Shown in pieces: positions 60,209 to 64,000 of a stretch of DNA of 64,000 nucleotides (position 1 is its first letter; each line of letters opens with the position of its first letter). The notes under the pieces are model-generated. The model did no database searches, was not told where the DNA came from, and was given only the letters and a program-made list of their open reading frames with translations. The position numbers and the translations under genes were made by a program. This DNA comes from an uncultured Bacilli bacterium (GTDB lineage Bacteria; Bacillota_I; Bacilli_A; RF39; UBA660). The stretch covers positions 34,157 through 98,156 of the forward strand of contig CAKPRZ010000004.1 of NCBI GenBank assembly GCA_934183165.1, in the 5' to 3' direction.

Positions 60209-61123
60209 ATGAAGAATGTTATTAATTACTATTATAATTTTGATATTATAAATTTACGAAAATATAATAACAATTTTATATTTGAATTTAATAATAAAAC
60301 ATATTTGTTTTATTATGTTGAAGAAGATACAGATATTAACTATGCATTAAAAATATATAATACATTTAAGAATAATATATTACTTCATGAATTTATTCCT
60401 AATCGAGATAAAAAAATAATTACTTTTTCTGGAACTGGAAACTATATACTATTAAAATTAAATATTAAATATAATTCTATTATTAGTTTTGATAATATTA
60501 ATGAATTTTTGATAAGAACAAATATTGATAACTATCCTAAAGATCTTAATAAATTTGATTGGGTTAATATGTGGTCTAGAAAAATAGATTTTTTAGAATA
60601 TTATATGAATGAAAAAGATAATGTTAAGGATGAAATTAAAATAATTTTTAATTACTTTATTGGAATAGGTGAAAATGCTATTAATTATATAAAGAAAGCA
60701 TATGAATTAGATAGTGACTTTAGAAATAATAAGTATTTACGTCTGTGTCATAGAAGATTGAACTTAGATTATACATCAATAGATTTATTTAATCCTTTTA
60801 ATTTAATTGTTGATCATGAATCAAGAGATATTGCGGAATACTTAAAATCCTTATTTATTAATGCAGAATATGACTATAATAAAATATGTGAAATTATAAA
60901 AAAAACAACACTTTCTAAAAGTGGTTATATGTTCCTTTTAGGCAGAGTAATGTTTCCTACATTCTTTTTTGATAATATGCCAAAAGATGATTTTAATTCT
61001 AATGATATTCTAAAATTATATGATTATACAATTTCTTATGAGAGATTTATTAATATGATATATAATTGTATAAAAAAAACTAAGAATATAAATATTCCTA
61101 GCATTATATGGTTAAATATTTAA
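60209..61123 (+). CDS. YutH/CotS-like kinase-fold protein (probably degenerate)
   Basis: 304 aa from the ATG at 60209, with GAGGGG upstream. The first half resembles an aminoglycoside-phosphotransferase fold N-lobe; the second half has WSRKIDFLEYYMNE, YFIGIGENAINYIKKA, LCHRRLNLDY, then FNLIVDHESRDIAEYLKSLF, which is like the VyDHpsRDlAEW block of YutH/CotS spore-coat proteins. The usual catalytic HxDxxxxN is not intact (CHRRLNLDYTS), so it may not be a kinase. The yut-type neighbours (yutD before, NifU/YutI after) support the assignment. Its stop overlaps the convergent nifU-like gene by four bases. Confidence 0.5.
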   Translation: MKNVINYYYNFDIINLRKYNNNFIFEFNNKTYLFYYVEEDTDINYALKIYNTFKNNILLHEFIPNRDKKIITFSGTGNYILLKLNIKYNSIISFDNINEFLIRTNIDNYPKDLNKFDWVNMWSRKIDFLEYYMNEKDNVKDEIKIIFNYFIGIGENAINYIKKAYELDSDFRNNKYLRLCHRRLNLDYTSIDLFNPFNLIVDHESRDIAEYLKSLFINAEYDYNKICEIIKKTTLSKSGYMFLLGRVMFPTFFFDNMPKDDFNSNDILKLYDYTISYERFINMIYNCIKKTKNINIPSIIWLNI

Positions 61124-61347
61124 TCAACTTGGATTACTTCTTTTACTTCAGGTACTTCATTAACTAGCATAGCTTCTATTCCTTCTTTTATTGTATAATC
61201 TATCATACTACAATTACTACAAGCACCAAGCATTCTTATATATACAACACCATCTTTAAAATCTACATATTCAATATTTCCACCATCATTTATCAAGAAA
61301 GGTCTTAAATCATCAATAACTTTTTTGATTTTTTCTATTACATCCAT
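61120..61347 (-). CDS. NifU-like iron-sulfur scaffold domain protein (YutI-like)
   Basis: 75 aa from the ATG at 61347, with GGTGAT four bases upstream; a longer frame reaches 61392 without such a site. IEKIKKVIDDLRPFLINDGGNIEYVDF and LGACSNCSMIDYTIKEGIEAML contain the NifU C-terminal CxxC (CSNC), which holds a transient Fe-S cluster. It hands clusters to apo-proteins such as the ferredoxin or radical SAM enzyme encoded nearby. Confidence 0.93.
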   Translation of the reverse strand: MDVIEKIKKVIDDLRPFLINDGGNIEYVDFKDGVVYIRMLGACSNCSMIDYTIKEGIEAMLVNEVPEVKEVIQVD

Positions 61348-61447
61348 AATATCACCAAACACAATTATACAATCATATTTACTAAATAGCAAAGAAATTT
61401 GCTAAAATATTGATGTTTTGGTATAATTAACCGTGAAGGTGTTAATA

Positions 61448-61783
61448 ATGAAATATGAAGGCGGAAAAATTGTAAAAGGATGTGTTACTGGGATAGAAAA
61501 CTATGGAATCTTTGTTAGTTTAGATGAATATTACAGTGGATTGATCCATATTTCAGAAATTTCTAATGGTTTTGTTAAAAACGTAAATGATTATGTTAAC
61601 ATTGGTGAAACAATAAAAGTGAAAATATTAGAGGTTGATGAAGAAAATTGTCATTTAAAATTAAGTATTAAAGATTTTAATTATAGAATAGGCAATAGAA
61701 AAAGAAATAAAATTGTTGAAACAGGCACAGGTTTTTATCTATTAAAAGAAAATTTGGATAAGTGGATAGAAGAAAAAAAATAA
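61448..61783 (+). CDS. S1-domain RNA-binding protein (YugI/GSP13-like)
   Basis: 111 aa from the ATG at 61448 (AAGGTG upstream). A single S1 domain fills most of it: KIVKGCVTGIENYGIFVSLD, then GLIHISEISNGFVKNVNDYV and IKVKILEVDEENCHLKLSIKD. This matches the small general-stress S1 proteins (YugI/CvfD), which bind RNA or the ribosome. The basic tail may aid RNA binding. It lies just before the promoter of the tRNA cluster. Confidence 0.88.
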   Translation: MKYEGGKIVKGCVTGIENYGIFVSLDEYYSGLIHISEISNGFVKNVNDYVNIGETIKVKILEVDEENCHLKLSIKDFNYRIGNRKRNKIVETGTGFYLLKENLDKWIEEKK

Positions 61784-61807
61784 ATTAAAAAAAATTAACA
61801 AAATATG

Positions 61808-61837
61808 TTGACAAAGAGCATTGGTAGATGGTATATT
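61808..61837 (+). promoter_or_regulatory. tRNA promoter
   Basis: TTGACA (61808-61813), 18-base spacer, TATATT (61832-61837), 23 bases before the first tRNA. Confidence 0.85.
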
Positions 61838-61860
61838 TATAAACGTCAACTTGGTTATTT

Positions 61861-61937
61861 GGGCGATTAGCTCAGTTGGTTAGAGCACCTGCCTTACAAG
61901 CAGGGGGTCATAGGTTCGAGTCCTATATCGCCCACCA
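61861..61937 (+). tRNA. tRNA-Val (anticodon UAC), CCA encoded
   Basis: Acceptor GGGCGAT/ATCGCCC, anticodon stem CCTGC/GCAGG with loop CTTACAA, T-loop TTCGAGT, discriminator A and encoded CCA. First of a five-tRNA array. Confidence 0.97.
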
Positions 61938-61941
61938 TAGT

Positions 61942-62017
<76 letters not shown>

Positions 62018-62024
62018 TTTTTAT

Positions 62025-62108
62025 GGAGAGGTAGCGAAGTGGCTAAACGCGGCAGACTGTAAATCTGTTCCATTTGGTTCGATGGTTCGAATCCATCTCT
62101 CTCCACCA
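62025..62108 (+). tRNA. tRNA-Tyr (anticodon GUA), CCA encoded
   Basis: Acceptor GGAGAGG/TCTCTCC with a G-U pair, anticodon stem GCAGA/TCTGT, loop CTGTAAA, long variable arm as expected for bacterial tRNA-Tyr, encoded CCA. Confidence 0.97.
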
Positions 62109-62116
62109 CGTTTTTT

Positions 62117-62191
62117 TGCCTCGTAGCCAAGCGGTAAGGCACGAGACTTTGACTCTCGCATGCGCTAGTTCGAATCTAGCCGAGGCAGCCA
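62117..62191 (+). tRNA. tRNA-Gln (anticodon UUG), CCA encoded
   Basis: Acceptor TGCCTCG/CGAGGCA, anticodon stem CGAGA/TCTCG with loop CTTTGAC, T-loop TTCGAAT, discriminator G, encoded CCA. Confidence 0.96.
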
Positions 62192-62194
62192 TAT

Positions 62195-62270
62195 GTTCCG
62201 TTAGCTCAGTCGGTAGAGCATTTGACTTTTAATCAAAGGGTCTGGAGTTCGAATCTCCAACGGGACACCA
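62195..62270 (+). tRNA. tRNA-Lys (anticodon UUU), CCA encoded
   Basis: Acceptor GTTCCGT/ACGGGAC with one G-U pair, anticodon stem TTTGA/TCAAA, loop CTTTTAA, encoded CCA. Last of the first array. Confidence 0.97.
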
Positions 62271-62281
62271 TTTTGATATTA

Positions 62282-62308
62282 AACTAACTAGAAATAGTTG
62301 GTTTTTTT
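62282..62308 (+). terminator. Intrinsic terminator of the first tRNA array
   Basis: AACTAACTA and TAGTTGGTT form a 9-bp stem (one G-U pair) with GAAA loop, followed by a T tract. Confidence 0.9.
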
Positions 62309-62353
62309 GTTCAAAAATAAAAAAAGTGATATAATATAGATAGGTGATGATAT

Positions 62354-63361
62354 ATGACCAAAAAAATGAAATTAAGAAAAGGACGTATATTAATAGTTGT
62401 GGTATTTATTATAGCTATTGCTTTTGCTTTTAGAGTAAATACAAACAGCTATAAGTTAGGTAAGATTGGCTATAATAAAGAAGAAATAAGCCAAATAGAA
62501 GATAGTTTACCTAAAAATGTTGTAAATTCTATTACAAAGCAAGAATATCATAATGATTTAGGCAAAATTATTGCTAATAAGGCATTTAAACTTAACAACT
62601 TGGATAACTACTTAAAACTATCTAAAGAATTGGGCAAATATGATGTTAAAGTAGTTGATATAGTAAACGAAAAATATTTTAAAGAGAAATTAGGAACGAG
62701 GTATATAAATTACTACAAAAAGAATAATAGCTTAACATCAAGACAAATTGTTGAAAATGTTAACTGTAACTTGGATTATGAATATTATAAAGTGGATAAT
62801 AAAGTAGATTTTAGTAAAGGTCATTTATTGCTTGTTAATAAGTTTTATAAATTAGAAAATGATTATGTACCTAGTACCTTAGTTAAAATAGATAAAAAGT
62901 ATGGTTATGAAAGGATGCTTGATAAAACTGTCTATAATGCATTTATAGAGATGTATAATGATATAGAAAAAGAAGGAATGGCTCTTTTTATAACTTCACC
63001 ATATAGGAGTTATAATTATCAACAAAAGTTATATAATAATTATGTAACAACTAATGGTCAAAAGATGGCTGATTCTTTTTCAGCAAAGCCTGGATATTCA
63101 GAACATCAGACTGGGTTTGCAGTTGACTTAGCATCAAAGAATTCTATGTATACAAGATTTCAAAATACTAAAGAATATCAGTGGATGCTTAATAATTGTT
63201 ACAAATATGGATTTATATTGAGATATCCTAAAGATAAAGAAAAACAAACTGGTTACATGTTTGAAGCTTGGCATTATCGATATGTTGGAAAGAAAGTAGC
63301 TAAATACATTCACGATAATAAAATAACATATGATGAGTATTATGAGTATTTTCTTAATTAA
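62354..63361 (+). CDS. VanY-type D,D-carboxypeptidase (M15B), membrane-anchored
   Basis: 335 aa; AGGTGATGAT before the ATG. A signal anchor (about residues 10-30) and a region of about 150 residues precede the VanY domain: FITSPYRSYNYQQKLYNNYV, then PGYSEHQTGFAVDLA with the zinc His and Asp, and FEAWHYRYVG with the catalytic Glu and the third zinc ligand His. These are the M15B motifs. It removes the terminal D-Ala of peptidoglycan stems; without vanH/vanA neighbours it is not a vancomycin cluster. It is wedged between two tRNA arrays as its own unit. Confidence 0.92.
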   Translation: MTKKMKLRKGRILIVVVFIIAIAFAFRVNTNSYKLGKIGYNKEEISQIEDSLPKNVVNSITKQEYHNDLGKIIANKAFKLNNLDNYLKLSKELGKYDVKVVDIVNEKYFKEKLGTRYINYYKKNNSLTSRQIVENVNCNLDYEYYKVDNKVDFSKGHLLLVNKFYKLENDYVPSTLVKIDKKYGYERMLDKTVYNAFIEMYNDIEKEGMALFITSPYRSYNYQQKLYNNYVTTNGQKMADSFSAKPGYSEHQTGFAVDLASKNSMYTRFQNTKEYQWMLNNCYKYGFILRYPKDKEKQTGYMFEAWHYRYVGKKVAKYIHDNKITYDEYYEYFLN

Positions 63362-63395
63362 TATATAAAAAATAGAAAAAATAATAAAAAAACAC

Positions 63396-63424
63396 TTGAT
63401 AATTCAATTTATTTAATGTATAAT
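63396..63424 (+). promoter_or_regulatory. Promoter of the second tRNA array
   Basis: TTGATA (63396-63401), 17-base spacer, TATAAT (63419-63424), 28 bases before tRNA-Leu. Confidence 0.85.
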
Positions 63425-63451
63425 CAAGTAGTCACTTGAAAAAGTGCTTGT

Positions 63452-63540
63452 GCCTGAGTGGCGGAATAGGTAGACGCACAGGACTTAAAATCCTGCGAGA
63501 TTCAACCCTCGTGTCGGTTCAAGTCCGACCTTAGGCACCA
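63452..63540 (+). tRNA. tRNA-Leu (anticodon UAA), CCA encoded
   Basis: Acceptor GCCTGAG/CTTAGGC with a G-U pair, anticodon stem CAGGA/TCCTG and loop CTTAAAA, long variable arm, encoded CCA. Confidence 0.97.
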
Positions 63541-63546
63541 TTTTTT

Positions 63547-63639
63547 GGAGGAATACCCAAGTCTGGTTGAAGGGACCGGTCTTGAAAACCGGAAGGTCGT
63601 GCAAGCGGCGCAGGGGTTCGAATCCCTTTTCCTCCGCCA
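63547..63639 (+). tRNA. tRNA-Ser (anticodon UGA), CCA encoded
   Basis: Acceptor GGAGGAA/TTCCTCC, anticodon stem CCGGT/ACCGG with loop CTTGAAA, long variable arm, discriminator G, encoded CCA. Confidence 0.97.
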
Positions 63640-63649
63640 ATTTGTTTAT

Positions 63650-63726
<77 letters not shown>

Positions 63727-63728
63727 AT

Positions 63729-63804
63729 GGTCTCGTAGTGCAGTGGTTAACACGTCTGCCTGTCACGCAGAAGATCGCGGGTTCAATCCCCGTCGAGACC
63801 GCCA
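63729..63804 (+). tRNA. tRNA-Asp (anticodon GUC), CCA encoded
   Basis: Acceptor GGTCTCG/CGAGACC, anticodon stem TCTGC/GCAGA with loop CTGTCAC, discriminator G, encoded CCA. Confidence 0.97.
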
Positions 63805-63812
63805 TTTTTTAT

Positions 63813-63888
63813 GGCTCTGTAGCTCAGTCGGTAGAGCAAGGGACTGAAAATCCCTGTGTCGATGGTTCGATTCCATTCGGAGCCACCA
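63813..63888 (+). tRNA. tRNA-Phe (anticodon GAA), CCA encoded
   Basis: Acceptor GGCTCTG/CGGAGCC, anticodon stem AGGGA/TCCCT with loop CTGAAAA, T-loop TTCGATT, encoded CCA. Confidence 0.97.
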
Positions 63889-63920
63889 TATTTGTTAAAT
63901 AATTAATTGGTAAGCCTCAT

Positions 63921-63997
63921 GCGCTCGTAGCTCAGCTGGATAGAGTGTTTGGCTACGAACCAAAAGGTCAGGGGTTCGAATCCCTTCGAGCGCACCA
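63921..63997 (+). tRNA. tRNA-Arg (anticodon ACG), CCA encoded
   Basis: Acceptor GCGCTCG/CGAGCGC, anticodon stem TTTGG/CCAAA with loop CTACGAA; A34 would be made inosine. Encoded CCA. No terminator is seen before the window ends, so the array probably goes on. Confidence 0.97.
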
Positions 63998-64000
63998 TAT

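Overview
The window is very AT-rich and reads cleanly with the standard bacterial code. Several genes end in TGA (for example those ending at 9383, 42239, 52155, 54097 and 58277), so this is not a UGA=Trp mollicute. Ribosome-binding sites follow GGAGG or GGTGAT, the two halves of the Bacillota anti-SD complement. Wall-active enzymes (a DacF-like PBP, a VanY-like carboxypeptidase, a glucosaminidase and a NodB-type deacetylase) point to a walled Gram-positive cell. A YunB / YutD / YutH-like / NifU (YutI) neighbourhood resembles the yun-yut region of Bacillus. My inference is an uncultured, small-genome Bacilli-class (RF39/Erysipelotrichia-like) gut bacterium. The lineage is inferred, not shown.

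Layout. 1-2.4 kb: 3' end of a P-loop ATPase, an ASCH protein and a CmpB-type membrane protein. 2.4-6.5 kb: a 1369-aa repeat protein of unknown function. 6.7-9.4 kb: a YdjI/YdjG-like SPFH plus zinc-ribbon pair. 9.5-14.3 kb: an HD hydrolase, then a MarR regulator with a palindromic operator in front of a heterodimeric ABC exporter. 14.5-17.0 kb: a three-gene ABC-2 transporter. 17.1-28.3 kb: two units, each a lipid enzyme (PlsC-like acyltransferase; AMP-forming ligase) behind a near-identical promoter and followed by a membrane pseudo-histidine-kinase. Between them lie DUF2935, DUF3298, LemA and DUF2207 genes. 28.4-31.7 kb: a single-ring Clp-type ATPase, a PflX-like radical SAM protein, an RluA synthase and a glucosaminidase. 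31.9-41.8 kb: mostly membrane and surface proteins, a YkpA-type ABC-F protein, RmuC, a Bax-inhibitor-1 protein, and a frameshifted surface-protein gene behind a poly-G promoter. 41.9-46.8 kb: a pilin-like protein, a NodB deacetylase, Fur with rubrerythrin behind a perfect Fur box, and Tex. 46.9-53.3 kb: an LRR/transglutaminase protein, an HD protein, TrpRS with an apparent Fe-S motif, three tandem sigma-like genes and a lipoprotein. 53.4-61.8 kb: PyrH, DacF, RluB, ferredoxin and the YunB-YutD-YutH-NifU region. 61.8-64 kb: eleven tRNA genes in two arrays around a VanY gene.

The most unusual structure is the pseudokinase pair. Genes at 18268-20052 and 26493-28304 have clearly different membrane halves and different C-terminal receiver-like halves, but share a central 850 bp that I compared base by base and found identical. 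That core is written almost only in A-ending codons, and it lacks the phospho-acceptor His; both receivers lack the phospho-acceptor Asp. This suggests in-frame cassette exchange or gene conversion among non-phosphorylating sensor proteins. The second strong signal is a run of ten G between the -35 and -10 boxes of the promoter at 36384-36414, which looks like a phase-variable switch. The third is the tandem trio of sigma-like genes at 50693-52726.

No rRNA, insertion sequence, prophage or CRISPR array was seen. No gene-free stretch exceeds 300 bases.
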